The notes: generated by a model not told the origin, from the sequence alone. A stretch of DNA of 64,000 nucleotides from an uncultured Selenomonadales bacterium (GCA_937910665.1 CALEPR010000154.1:1-64000); one strand, 5' to 3'. Numbered from the stretch's first letter, positions 13,999 through 21,537 are shown. Program-made: numbers and translations.

Positions 13999-14111
13999 GT
14001 GATTTTTTATAACCTAGCGACTGAAATTATACGTTATAAAAAGTAACTTGTCAACTAGAGAGAGTAATTTTTTGTCACCTACTTTAAAAGTTATTAAAAA
14101 TAACATATAAT
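13999..14111. promoter_or_regulatory. immunity region: divergent promoters and four 15-bp operators
   Basis: Four sites fit GTnAy-n5-rTnAC: 13999-14013, 14033-14047, 14064-14078 and 14090-14104, the last being the perfect palindrome GTTATTAAAAATAAC. Leftward promoter: TTGACA (14054-14049) and TATAAT (14031-14026), spacer 17. Rightward promoter: TTTAAA (14083-14088) and TATAAT (14106-14111), spacer 17. Operators overlap both promoters, as expected for a CI/Cro switch. Confidence 0.85.
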
Positions 14112-14139
14112 ACCTAAAGAATTGAAAGGAGTGATTAAA

Positions 14140-14496
14140 ATGACATTGACGGGCAAAAGGTTGAAGGCACTGCGCGAAGCAAGAGAATGGTCACAGGCAG
14201 ACGTTGCAAATTTAATCGGAGTCGGGAGAACGACGTATCTTAAATATGAAAATGGCGAAAATAAGCCGGTTCGTAAACTGAACGAGCTTGCCAATCTTTT
14301 TAATGTGTCGATTGATTATCTCCTTGGGAACGAAAAGCAATCTGTTATATTTGAACCGCAACTCGGCAAAGACGAAACTCGCTTATTGAATGGCTACCGT
14401 GCACTTAACGACGGCGGAAAAAAAGTAATTATGGATATGATAGGACAGCTGAATTTTGCGCGAGCGTCCACGCCTACGACAGCTTTGGCGATGTGA
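14140..14496 (+). CDS. CI-like repressor (XRE family)
   Basis: The 118-residue protein has an N-terminal HTH (LKALREAREWSQADVANLIG, GRTTYLKYENGENKPVRKLN, VSIDYLLG) and a short helical C-domain (DETRLLNGYRALNDGGKKVI) typical of small Firmicutes phage repressors. There is no LexA/S24 peptidase domain, so induction by self-cleavage is unlikely. Induction may instead use an antirepressor such as the BRO or Rha proteins. The ATG follows GAAAGGAGTG and is driven by the rightward promoter at 14083-14111. Confidence 0.85.
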   Translation: MTLTGKRLKALREAREWSQADVANLIGVGRTTYLKYENGENKPVRKLNELANLFNVSIDYLLGNEKQSVIFEPQLGKDETRLLNGYRALNDGGKKVIMDMIGQLNFARASTPTTALAM

Positions 14497-14509
14497 GAAA
14501 GATTTTGAT

Positions 14510-14869
14510 ATGGAGATAGAATTTTTCGCGCTGGATGACGGAAGCAACCCTGTTGAGGATTTCTTGAACTCGCTCGAAATAAAAATGCGAGCGAAGGTTT
14601 TGCAAAATGTTAAGAATCTCAAAGAGTTTGGCTATAATCTTCGCAAGCCTTATTCCGCTCCGATTGGCGACGGCATCTTTGAACTTCGCACACAAAGTGA
14701 CGGCAATATTACAAGAGTTTTGTATTTTTTCTACGTCGGCGATGTTGCGGTGCTTACAAACGGTTTTGTGAAGAAAACTCGCAAAACGCCAGTTAGAGAA
14801 ATCGAAAAGGCGATAAACTACAGAAAAATTTATCTTCAGCGAAAGGAGCGCGAAAAATCAAATGGATGA
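14510..14869 (+). CDS. HigB/RelE-like toxin (phage-derived Gp49-like family)
   Basis: The 119-residue protein shows the Gp49/HigB layout: MEIEFFALDDGSNPVEDFLN, KMRAKVLQNVKNLKEFG, RKPYSAPIGDGIFELRTQSD, RVLYFFYVGDVAVLTNGFVK and KKTRKTPVREIEKAINYRK. Such toxins cleave mRNA on the ribosome. It starts 14 nt after the repressor gene, so it is expressed in the lysogen. The next gene overlaps its end and looks like a shortened antitoxin. Confidence 0.85.
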   Translation: MEIEFFALDDGSNPVEDFLNSLEIKMRAKVLQNVKNLKEFGYNLRKPYSAPIGDGIFELRTQSDGNITRVLYFFYVGDVAVLTNGFVKKTRKTPVREIEKAINYRKIYLQRKEREKSNG

Positions 14870-15047
14870 TTTTGAAAAATATTTGAGCAAACAGCTTGAG
14901 GACGCGGAATTTAAGGCGGAGTGGAATAAACTGGAATTGGAGCGGAAATCTAAACTTCGCTTTTTGAAAAAATATCCGCGTGTTCGTCTGTGCAAGGCTA
15001 GTTTGTTGACTGCCAACCGTTCAGCGCGAAAAGTGGCGGCGGTATGA
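14862..15047 (+). pseudogene. shortened HigA-like antitoxin
   Basis: The first 26 residues (DDFEKYLSKQLEDAEFKAEW) match the N-terminus of HigA antitoxins that follow HigB toxins. HigA then needs a helix-turn-helix of about 60 residues. Here only a decayed stretch follows (CKASLLTANRSARKVAAV, resembling the start of an HTH) and the frame stops at 61 residues. It overlaps the toxin gene by 8 nt. It may still neutralise the toxin by its N-terminal part but should not bind DNA normally. Confidence 0.6.
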
Positions 15048-15059
15048 GGAGTGGTGAAT

Positions 15060-15281
15060 ATGAAAAAAGTTTTTGTGGCGTTCTTGGCGGTAATTGCGCT
15101 GTTGCTCTATGTAACGCCGACTTTAGCGTCAACATATCTGGCAAACACGAAATCCGGCAAATTTCATTTTTCAGACTGCCGGACGATAAAACATCCTAAC
15201 GCCGCGCATTTCGTGCCGTATGAATCACGCGACGCTTGCATTGCCGACGGATATATGCCTTGCGGTGTTTGTCGTCCGTGA
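15060..15281 (+). CDS. exported small protein with Ada-like metal-binding Cys motif
   Basis: The first about 23 residues are a signal peptide (MKKVFVAFLAVIALLLYVTP, then TLAS). The mature about 50 residues read YLANTKSGKFHFSDCRTIKH, then FVPYESRDACIADGYMPCGV-C. This pattern of one upstream Cys, SRDAC and PC-x-x-C resembles the zinc-binding domain of Ada and small secreted relatives. The start follows GAGGAGTGGTG. As an exported protein next to the repressor it may change the host surface in the lysogen. Confidence 0.75.
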   Translation: MKKVFVAFLAVIALLLYVTPTLASTYLANTKSGKFHFSDCRTIKHPNAAHFVPYESRDACIADGYMPCGVCRP

Positions 15282-15367
15282 TTTTTTTAACGATAAAACC
15301 GAAACAATCAAGTTTGAGACGACGTATCATTTTGTGTTTCGCTTGCATTTGAGAGGAGCTATTCCGT

Positions 15368-15880
15368 TTGAAAATGAGTTCGGTTGTGACTTTCAATGAG
15401 TTAGGATATTTGCCGAGTGGTTTTCACGATAAAGAACCGTCTGAAATTAGAAGTGTATTCGTTGATAATTTTCCAAATTCAAGGTCACGTAAAGAAATTT
15501 TTGAGGGATATTTGAAATTTTGTAAAACACTCATAACCCATGAAGTTAAAAATTTCGTACAATGGCTGGACGGAAGTTTTTGTACTTCAAAAGAAAATCC
15601 GAATGACATTGACGTTGTAACTTTTGTAAATTATGATAGACTTAATGCATTGTCTTCGGAAAATCAGAAGCTCTTAATGAATTTAGCGCAAACTCCTAAT
15701 TCAAAGGTGAATTTCAGATGCGATTCATATGTAGTTTTGGTGTATCCTAAAACTCATCAATGTTATCAGAATTACTTGGATTATCGAATGTATTGGCGAG
15801 GAGTTTGGGGTTTTGATAGAAACGATAATCCAAAAGGAATTATTCGTGTAACTTACGGAGAGGGTGTTGGATATGTATGA
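15368..15880 (+). CDS. nucleotidyltransferase-like protein (DUF6932-like)
   Basis: The 170-residue protein contains WLDGSFCTSKENPNDIDVVT, the GS-x9-DxD signature of the nucleotidyltransferase fold. YLPSGFHDKEPSEIRSVFVD precedes it as in DUF6932 proteins. The second half (NSKVNFRCDSYVVLVYPKTH, then YWRGVWGFDRNDNPKGIIRV) also fits that family. A TTG at 15368 follows GAGAGGAG. It overlaps the next gene by 8 nt, forming a two-gene operon between repressor and integrase, a common site for phage-borne toxin-antitoxin or defence genes. Confidence 0.7.
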   Translation: MKMSSVVTFNELGYLPSGFHDKEPSEIRSVFVDNFPNSRSRKEIFEGYLKFCKTLITHEVKNFVQWLDGSFCTSKENPNDIDVVTFVNYDRLNALSSENQKLLMNLAQTPNSKVNFRCDSYVVLVYPKTHQCYQNYLDYRMYWRGVWGFDRNDNPKGIIRVTYGEGVGYV

Positions 15881-16871
15881 TGACGGCAATGAAATTTTAG
15901 AAATGCATAGTCATATTGACAGGCTAACTCCTTTTATTGAAGAACAGTCGAAAAAAATTACAGATGACAGCAGTTTTGCGGAGCGGTTTGCCTTTGCGAT
16001 GAATCAATCTGCACTTGCGTCAAAAAAAGCACATCTCAAAGAGCTTTCCAAGAATGAAATCAGAGAATTTATTGAAGTTCATTTGACTGGAGAAAATGTC
16101 GGAGTTGGTAATGCGCCGTTAAAATCGGTTACAGGCTTTCTTGGTAATTTTCAAAATTTTTTTTATCGTACCGCACAGTCTATTCAATACAGAAGTGCAA
16201 GCACTAAGAGTATTCCTGAAGGAATAAAAATTTTAGCCGGACTCCAAATTGAAGCGTTGCGAGCCGGGTCAATGAAAATTTTGCTGAGTGGTAAAAGTCC
16301 TGAAATTTCTCTTTTCGATTGTGAAAAATATGGAATTTACGACAGTTTATTCGCAGATACTGTTTCAAAAATTTTCGATGTATTATCTCAACCTACTGCT
16401 GATAAAGCTATCGAAAAAATTGCCGGTTTAGGAGCATACTCGTTTAAGGCGTATAGAAATTTGGTGAAATCCATTGTTGATAGTCGCTTAGATATTGATG
16501 GTTTGTGGTATCCTATCTGTGGCGAAACACGAAAATATAAGTGTCAAACGGAAATTTTGAGAGGTTTCATTCCTGTATTGGAAAAAGTCAGACACGAAAC
16601 GGAGTTTGTAACTTTGGTCGGCAATTTCACCGCAATAAATTCAGAATCCAAGAAGTTTAAATACAAAACAGAGTTTGGAACCTCCATCAGCGGAATATTT
16701 TCAGAAAAAACGAAATTCAAACTTAAGAAACTTCGCGTAAGTCCTTTGGACGATATTTCTTATAAAGCGGAATTTTCTAAAGACAACATTATTGTGTATG
16801 CAACAGAACAGATTAAAGAATCGTGGACGTTATTAAACGCCGTTCCTTTGCAACCGCAAGATGACAAATAA
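15873..16871 (+). CDS. partner of the nucleotidyltransferase-like gene, unknown
   Basis: The ATG at 15873 overlaps the upstream gene's end. The 332-residue protein is not recognised. Residues 1-110 are helical and charged (LTPFIEEQSKKITDDSSFAE). Residues 110-230 are mixed, and the last 100 are beta-rich and basic (KKFKYKTEFGTSISGIF, TKFKLKKLRVSPLDDISYKA). No membrane segment or known catalytic motif stands out. A hairpin terminator follows at 16877. The genetic coupling implies it works with the nucleotidyltransferase-like protein. Confidence 0.65.
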   Translation: MYDDGNEILEMHSHIDRLTPFIEEQSKKITDDSSFAERFAFAMNQSALASKKAHLKELSKNEIREFIEVHLTGENVGVGNAPLKSVTGFLGNFQNFFYRTAQSIQYRSASTKSIPEGIKILAGLQIEALRAGSMKILLSGKSPEISLFDCEKYGIYDSLFADTVSKIFDVLSQPTADKAIEKIAGLGAYSFKAYRNLVKSIVDSRLDIDGLWYPICGETRKYKCQTEILRGFIPVLEKVRHETEFVTLVGNFTAINSESKKFKYKTEFGTSISGIFSEKTKFKLKKLRVSPLDDISYKAEFSKDNIIVYATEQIKESWTLLNAVPLQPQDDK

Positions 16872-16876
16872 AAAAC

Positions 16877-16908
16877 TCCTCTCCGGCTTAAGGAGAGGAA
16901 AATTTTTT
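16877..16908 (+). terminator. rho-independent terminator before the integrase
   Basis: A perfect 8-bp stem TCCTCTCC (16877-16884) / GGAGAGGA (16892-16899) with a 7-nt loop, followed by AAATTTTTT. It ends the two-gene operon and lies just before the integrase ribosome site, so integrase probably depends on readthrough or its own weak promoter. Confidence 0.75.
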
Positions 16909-16924
16909 AAGGAGAGTGATTCAC

Positions 16925-17941
16925 TTGAAACTGCCTAACGGCTACGGGTCTGTAGTGAGACTTGGCGGCAAAAGACGCAAACCTTATGCCGCTCGAATTA
17001 CGACTTCGTGGACGGAAGACGGCAAACAGGAGAAAAAATATTTAGGTTATTTCAAAACGCGACAGGAAGCGATGAAGGCACTTGCGGATTATAATGAAAA
17101 TCCGTTTGATTTAGCGTCACGCGAAATTACTTTTGCCGATTTATTTGAGCGTTGGCAAAAAGTTAAGTACAAGGAAAAAGAAATACCTGCGGAATACGTT
17201 TCTGCTTACAAAAAACTTGCTCCGCTGTACGATACGCCTTTTGCAGAGATTCGCAAGCGTCATATCCAAAACGTCATTGACAACTTGAACGTCGGACATT
17301 CTTCAAAAAATCATATAAAGTCAATTTGTACGATGATGTTTAAGTATGCGATTGACCAAGAAATCGTCACAACAAATTTTGCGTCATTGGTCGAACTTCC
17401 CGCAAAAGAGCAAAGCGAAATTCATAAACCTTTCACGCCCGAAGAACTTCAAATTTTGTGGCAAAACACTGATGATTTTACCGTTAAAATTGCGCTAATT
17501 CTTTGTTACACGGGCTTGAGACCGATTGAACTTTTGAAAATGAAAAATTCTGATGTACATTTGGCGGAAAAATATATGCGCGGCGGAGTGAAAACTTCGG
17601 CAGGTAAAAACCGCGTTATTCCGATTGCCGAAAAAATTCTCCCGTTTATTTCAGAAATGTACAATCCCGAAAATAATTTTCTGGTGATTCAAAACGGTAA
17701 GCCGATTGTTTATCAAAATTTTCTTCAAAAGTATTGGCGAAAAAACGAAATTTTAAATTCTTTGCCGACAAAACACTTGCCACACGACGGAAGGCATACG
17801 TGCGCGACGCTGATGGACGATGCAGAAGTTCCTTTGAAAATTCGGCAGTTAATTCTCGGGCATTCTTCAAAAGATATAACGAACCGGGTTTACACTCACA
17901 AAACAATTCAGCAACTGATTGACGCGATAAATCGCATTTAA
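16925..17941 (+). CDS. int: tyrosine-family site-specific integrase
   Basis: The enzyme integrates and, with an excisionase, excises the phage. From a TTG at 16925 after AAGGAGAGTG it has 338 residues. An N-terminal arm-binding AP2-like domain (GYGSVVRLGGKRRKPYAARI, LGYFKTRQEAMKALADYN) is followed by a SAM-like core-binding domain and the catalytic domain. Catalytic residues are visible as R199 (YTGLRP), H287 and R290 (HDGRH), H313 (LGHSS) and the nucleophile Y323 (VYTHK). A GTG at 16916 is an alternative start. Direct repeats that look like arm sites follow immediately. Confidence 0.95.
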   Translation: MKLPNGYGSVVRLGGKRRKPYAARITTSWTEDGKQEKKYLGYFKTRQEAMKALADYNENPFDLASREITFADLFERWQKVKYKEKEIPAEYVSAYKKLAPLYDTPFAEIRKRHIQNVIDNLNVGHSSKNHIKSICTMMFKYAIDQEIVTTNFASLVELPAKEQSEIHKPFTPEELQILWQNTDDFTVKIALILCYTGLRPIELLKMKNSDVHLAEKYMRGGVKTSAGKNRVIPIAEKILPFISEMYNPENNFLVIQNGKPIVYQNFLQKYWRKNEILNSLPTKHLPHDGRHTCATLMDDAEVPLKIRQLILGHSSKDITNRVYTHKTIQQLIDAINRI

Positions 17942-18158
17942 TTTTTGTAGCCTGTTTGTAGTCTACCGCCAAGAACGGAGACAAATTTATAGTAATTTTT
18001 TGTAAATAAATGCTGATAAGCGTTGATTTTATTGGCTTTGAAGGAATGATGATTTTAATTTTATGATAAAGCACAGTGCCAATAAACCAAGTAATAATCA
18101 GCTTTTTGTATCCTGTTTGTAGTCTACCGTAACAAACGGAGACGCATTTATAGTTAGT
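17942..18158. other. probable attP region with two 56-bp direct repeats
   Basis: Repeats at 17942-17997 and 18103-18158, offset 161 bp, agree at most positions. Each carries CCTGTTTGTAGTCTACCG and, after a 5-6-nt gap, ACGGAGAC, so GTCTaCCG / CGGaGAC also forms an inverted repeat within each copy. Position directly after int and the repeat layout are typical of integrase arm and core sites. The exact crossover point cannot be fixed without a host junction. Confidence 0.65.
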
Positions 18159-18171
18159 TTGCGAAAAAAAC

Positions 18172-18209
18172 GGCTCTTCCGTGTGATTTTTGGAAGAGCC
18201 TAAATTTTT
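18172..18209. terminator. strong, probably bidirectional terminator
   Basis: A perfect 9-bp stem GGCTCTTCC (18172-18180) / GGAAGAGCC (18192-18200) with an 11-nt loop. A run of As lies on the left and TAAATTTTT on the right, so it can end transcription from both sides. It separates the integrase/att region from the moron operon to the right. Confidence 0.8.
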
Positions 18210-18540
18210 ATTTTCGTCCTGTCAAAAAGTGCCATTTTTGCCAACATCATTCACCGCCGAAAAAAATATCTTTAATTTCGGCGAACTTTTAAGGCTTTCA
18301 TCCGGACACAACGATTAGGTAACGGTATCTTGCCGACACCTTCGTTTAAGAGCCAAAAATCGTCGATTCTGATTCTAACTTGTAGGATTCGTTAAATCTC
18401 CGGATTCGTACCTCGTAGTTTTTGCTGTCTACTTCACAATGCATTTTTCCGCACAACGACGCGATTTTTCGGCTTTACTTATGTAAACTTGGCAGATTAC
18501 TTAACAAATTTCACTGGCAACCTTACAAAATGTTCGCTAA
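18210..18540. other. gene-poor stretch
   Basis: About 330 bp without a convincing gene. It contains an 8-bp inverted repeat CGCCGAAA (18255-18262) / TTTCGGCG (18276-18283). A plus-strand frame at 18422-18703 has no ribosome site and is rejected. The stretch may be part of the attachment region or scar sequence left by cargo insertion. Confidence 0.5.
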
Positions 18541-18574
18541 AAAAAATGACGGCGTATATCCAAAGATACACGCC
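18538..18574 (-). terminator. terminator of the Panacea/membrane-protein operon
   Basis: On the minus strand GGCGTGTATC-TTTG-GATATACGCC (18574-18551) is followed by GTCA and a run of Ts. It lies 15 nt past the stop of the membrane-protein gene. Confidence 0.8.
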
Positions 18575-18588
18575 TCATCCTATAACTT

Positions 18589-19320
18589 TTATCCGAAAAG
18601 AGAAATCAAAAGATTCTTCCAACCATCAAGACCATACCAGGCAATGACATCTATCACCAATGCACACATTAGAGCACAGTTTATCCAAAAAATTATGGAA
18701 TAATTGTCTCCAAAGCTCATTTTATTGATTTTTCGGAGAAAATCAAACAATAAATTTAAAAGATTAAACAGCACCAGTGACAACAAGATAATCACAAATG
18801 TCAAATGATGAATGTTTACATTACTGATGTTGTTTAATGCAGAAGTAGACAAAGCCATTCCTGAGACAAAAGCTACGATAACAGCGGCAAAAATACCTAA
18901 AATCGTAACGTAATCTTTCTGCAAGTCTTTTTGCAAGTCTTCGTTATTTTTTTGTATTTGTTGCTCAAGGTTTGTGGCAAGCGCAGAGATATATTTAAAA
19001 CGCGCTACATCCAAATTGATATGGTCGTAAAGTTTCTTGGCATTAAGAAAAAAATCTTTATCTGCATTGTCACCACTGGATTCATACTTAGATTTTATGC
19101 CATCAAAAACCTCACGTATATTCTCTGCCAAAGTTTGGAGGTCATACTTGTCATCGTTTTTAATCGCAGTGATGACACCAAAAATTTCAGAGTAATAATG
19201 TCGGAAGTCATCGACATAAATTGACCGCAGTTGAGTAATCCTTTCCTCCACATTTAATGTGAGAGAATTCAGTGCCAATTCAAAAATATATTCCTTTAGT
19301 TTCTCTTGATTGTTATCCAT
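18589..19320 (-). CDS. membrane protein, probable toxin of a Panacea pair
   Basis: The 243-residue protein has a helical soluble N-terminal part of about 140 residues (LAENIREVFDGIKSKYESSG, LATNLEQQIQKNNEDLQKDL) and then three or four membrane segments (YVTILGIFAAVIVAFVSGMA, LTFVIILLSLVLFNLLNLLF, IIFWINCALMCALVIDVIAW). Its ATG overlaps the stop of the Panacea-domain gene by 8 nt. Panacea antitoxins are known to pair with varied toxins including membrane-active ones, so this is probably the toxin or effector. No family name is certain. Confidence 0.65.
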   Translation of the reverse strand: MDNNQEKLKEYIFELALNSLTLNVEERITQLRSIYVDDFRHYYSEIFGVITAIKNDDKYDLQTLAENIREVFDGIKSKYESSGDNADKDFFLNAKKLYDHINLDVARFKYISALATNLEQQIQKNNEDLQKDLQKDYVTILGIFAAVIVAFVSGMALSTSALNNISNVNIHHLTFVIILLSLVLFNLLNLLFDFLRKINKMSFGDNYSIIFWINCALMCALVIDVIAWYGLDGWKNLLISLFG

Positions 19321-19798
19321 TTTCTGCAATCAACCTCTTCGGAATAATTTTTTTATAACCGAGACCATTTCTATAAATCAAGTCCCATGCCTTGCCTTCT
19401 TGATGCGTATCTTTAACCATATCCCACGGTCGTAAGAGACGTTTTTTTTCAACAATCTCGTCAACAAACTTTGAATCTTCTTCGCTCAAAACCGAACCAT
19501 CTATTTTCAAGTAGAAAATAGGCATAGCACCAAAACCACAAAAATAATCATAAACTTCTCTCACAACCGGGCCAAAGGGCCATGCTTCAATTTCGTCAGA
19601 AAAAAAAGCCTTTTTACGCTCTTGCAGAGAAGATTTTTGAACATAATATAAAATTTTTTGAAGCTGTAAATTGCTAATAGTTTTGCCGTCGGCAGAACAT
19701 TTATTGACAACGTACTTGGCAACATCCAGTGCTGTGTAAAAACCGCAAAAGTCATAACAGCTGTTTGAGAAAAAAGGAAATACCTTCAACAGTTTCAT
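19313..19798 (-). CDS. Panacea-domain (DUF4065, SocA/GepA-like) protein, probable antitoxin
   Basis: The 161-residue protein shows the Panacea signature: ALDVAKYVVNKCSADGKTIS, NLQLQKILYYVQ, and EAWPFGPVVREVYDYFCGFG. The C-terminal part is WDLIYRNGLGYKKIIPKRLI. An ATG at 19798 follows GAGGTGTTG. Panacea domains act as neutralising antitoxins in PanAT pairs. Here it is the first gene of a two-gene operon with its own consensus promoter, located between the att region and the lysis genes, typical for a moron expressed in the lysogen. Confidence 0.85.
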   Translation of the reverse strand: MKLLKVFPFFSNSCYDFCGFYTALDVAKYVVNKCSADGKTISNLQLQKILYYVQKSSLQERKKAFFSDEIEAWPFGPVVREVYDYFCGFGAMPIFYLKIDGSVLSEEDSKFVDEIVEKKRLLRPWDMVKDTHQEGKAWDLIYRNGLGYKKIIPKRLIAENG

Positions 19799-19852
19799 AA
19801 ACAACACCTCACAACAACAATTTTCAGAAAATTTTACTAATTGAGTTCAAAT

Positions 19853-19881
19853 ATTATATACTTGGGCTAACGGTTTGTCAA
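19853..19881 (-). promoter_or_regulatory. consensus sigma-70 promoter of the Panacea operon
   Basis: On the minus strand TTGACA (19881-19876), a 17-bp spacer and TATAAT (19858-19853). All twelve core positions match consensus, so the operon should be on without phage factors. Confidence 0.85.
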
Positions 19882-19890
19882 AAAAATTTT

Positions 19891-21096
19891 TTAGCTGAGC
19901 AAATTTAGCGCGTCCTGTTTTTCGTGGACAAATCTGTTTCGGAGTGCGTCGATGATATGTTTCGAGCCGTGACAAAAATCATCAGGACTTCTCCAAACTC
20001 CGCCGACAGGCATTGCAAGGTCACACTCGCTGATGAGGAAGTCATAAATCGCAGAAATAATTTTTCCGTCGAAAAATGCGTCGTCGATATAACTTAAATT
20101 CGGCTGTCCGAGTTTTTTGCAAGCAATTAAAAACAAATCTTTGCAACCCGTCACGCCGTTCTGAACCGCTCTTGAGAGAACGACTGATTTCAATGCGTCC
20201 GAATGTTTTTCAAGATTAAAATTTTCTTTGCGAAGTTTTTCAGCCGCGCCGCCGTAATAAACTTGAATCATATATTCGTCTTGAAGTCTGCCGAAGTTGC
20301 CCGGGTCAACCGTGCCGAGTTCTTGCCATTGCTGAATAAATTCAGGTGAATTGACTTTATGAGCCGCTAAAACTCTGCCGTAATTCGCCAACTTGTCATC
20401 AGGATATTTGCAGAGCCAATCGACAAATTTATCAACACTGCCGACGTTTGATGCGAATTGATATTTGCCGTAAGAAATGCCGCCTAAATCACCGGCGTTA
20501 TTGGCAACACAAGCAGGGTCTCCGCTCGATTCATATTTCGCCGACAACGAAGAAATTTTTTCAACGTCAATTGGCGGCTCGACAGGTTTATCGACAACGT
20601 CAGGCTCAAGCGTGTATCTGTACCAATTCGCCTTTCCGATAATCGTTTCAAGTTCGGCGTAAAGATTTTTGCCGGGACAATCCGTCGCCATTAAGTCACA
20701 GTGACCAACTATGTGAGCGCGGTCTGTAGGAATATTATATTTTTCGCACAAGTTGGCAATGAGCAACGCCGCCGATTCAATCTGAGCTTGCGAAGGATAT
20801 GCCTGTGAAAAATCGCCGCTTAAATGTATTCCGAGCGTGTGATAGTTTTCTCCGTAAGCGTGAGAGCCAATCGCCCATTCAGGACGACCTCGTTCAATCG
20901 TGCCGTCCTTGCGAATTACGAAGTGATAACCGATACCAGACCAGCTTTGGCTCAAATGCCACTGATGAATTTGCTCCGCGCTTGCGTTGATGTCACTGCC
21001 GCCCGTGTGATGAATCACTATCATATCCGTAAAACTTCGTTCTTCGAGCGAATACTGAAAGTCAAAAGTTTTTTCAACGATTTTCGCCTGAATCAT
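19891..21096 (-). CDS. two-domain endolysin with N-terminal amidase
   Basis: The 401-residue lysis enzyme starts with an Amidase_2/PGRP N-acetylmuramoyl-L-alanine amidase domain, residues about 20-165: DMIVIHHTGG, GIGYHFVIRKDGTIERGRP, HTLGIHLSGDF, AHIVGHCDLMATDCPGKNL. Zinc ligands fit H29, H137 and C145. The C-terminal half (SAKYESSGDPACVANNAGDL, ISYGKYQFASNVGSVDKFVD) resembles a lysozyme- or chitosanase-like domain found in some phage lysins and VgrG-related proteins. It overlaps the holin-like gene by 4 nt. Confidence 0.9.
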   Translation of the reverse strand: MIQAKIVEKTFDFQYSLEERSFTDMIVIHHTGGSDINASAEQIHQWHLSQSWSGIGYHFVIRKDGTIERGRPEWAIGSHAYGENYHTLGIHLSGDFSQAYPSQAQIESAALLIANLCEKYNIPTDRAHIVGHCDLMATDCPGKNLYAELETIIGKANWYRYTLEPDVVDKPVEPPIDVEKISSLSAKYESSGDPACVANNAGDLGGISYGKYQFASNVGSVDKFVDWLCKYPDDKLANYGRVLAAHKVNSPEFIQQWQELGTVDPGNFGRLQDEYMIQVYYGGAAEKLRKENFNLEKHSDALKSVVLSRAVQNGVTGCKDLFLIACKKLGQPNLSYIDDAFFDGKIISAIYDFLISECDLAMPVGGVWRSPDDFCHGSKHIIDALRNRFVHEKQDALNLLS

Positions 21097-21296
21097 TTTT
21101 CATCGCCGTCCTTCTTCTGTTTTTCAAGCAAACTTCGTCCCATATAACCTGCCAAGCCCGTGACAATGTTCATTGGCAGGTCTGTCGTCGGAAATTTGCC
21201 CGTGTAAAGCGTGATAATAATATTTCCAATAACTAAAATGAGCAGGACTAAGATTAGCCCTGCTCCAATAATTTTGTCTGTATTCCAGTTTTTCAT
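21093..21296 (-). CDS. small holin-like membrane protein
   Basis: The 67-residue protein has one long hydrophobic segment (IIGAGLILVLLILVIGNIII), a possible second (MNIVTGLAGYMGRSLL) and a charged tail KQKKDGDEK. It directly precedes and overlaps the endolysin gene, so a holin role is likely. The ATG at 21296 follows GGAGTGATTTC. Confidence 0.75.
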   Translation of the reverse strand: MKNWNTDKIIGAGLILVLLILVIGNIIITLYTGKFPTTDLPMNIVTGLAGYMGRSLLEKQKKDGDEK

Positions 21297-21416
21297 TGAA
21301 ATCACTCCACAAAAAAAGCCGCTGTTGACGGCTGTGATTTTCTTGCTATAATTTTCAAAGCGATTGATAAGGATGCCTTGTCATTTCGGCTTTGCAGTAT
21401 CTTAAAAAGTAAAAAA

Positions 21417-21442
21417 TCCGCTTACAAGCGGAGGATTTAAAA
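21417..21442 (-). terminator. hairpin upstream of the lysis pair
   Basis: TCCGC-TTACAA-GCGGA (21417-21432), extended by flanking AAA/TTT, lies between the two membrane-protein genes. On the minus strand it is followed by TTTTTT, so it fits a terminator or attenuator between the upstream gene and the lysis pair. Confidence 0.65.
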
Positions 21443-21537
21443 AAACAAACAAACTTCAAAACAAACAGAGCAAGTGATTTGAAATATCAATCGCTTATTT
21501 TTTTGTCAAGAAATTTTAAATGCTTTTGAGCATTTTG

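Noticed and set aside
18422..18703. Plus-strand frame of 93 residues
   Set aside because: It has no ribosome site, crosses the terminator of the membrane-protein operon and runs into that gene antisense.
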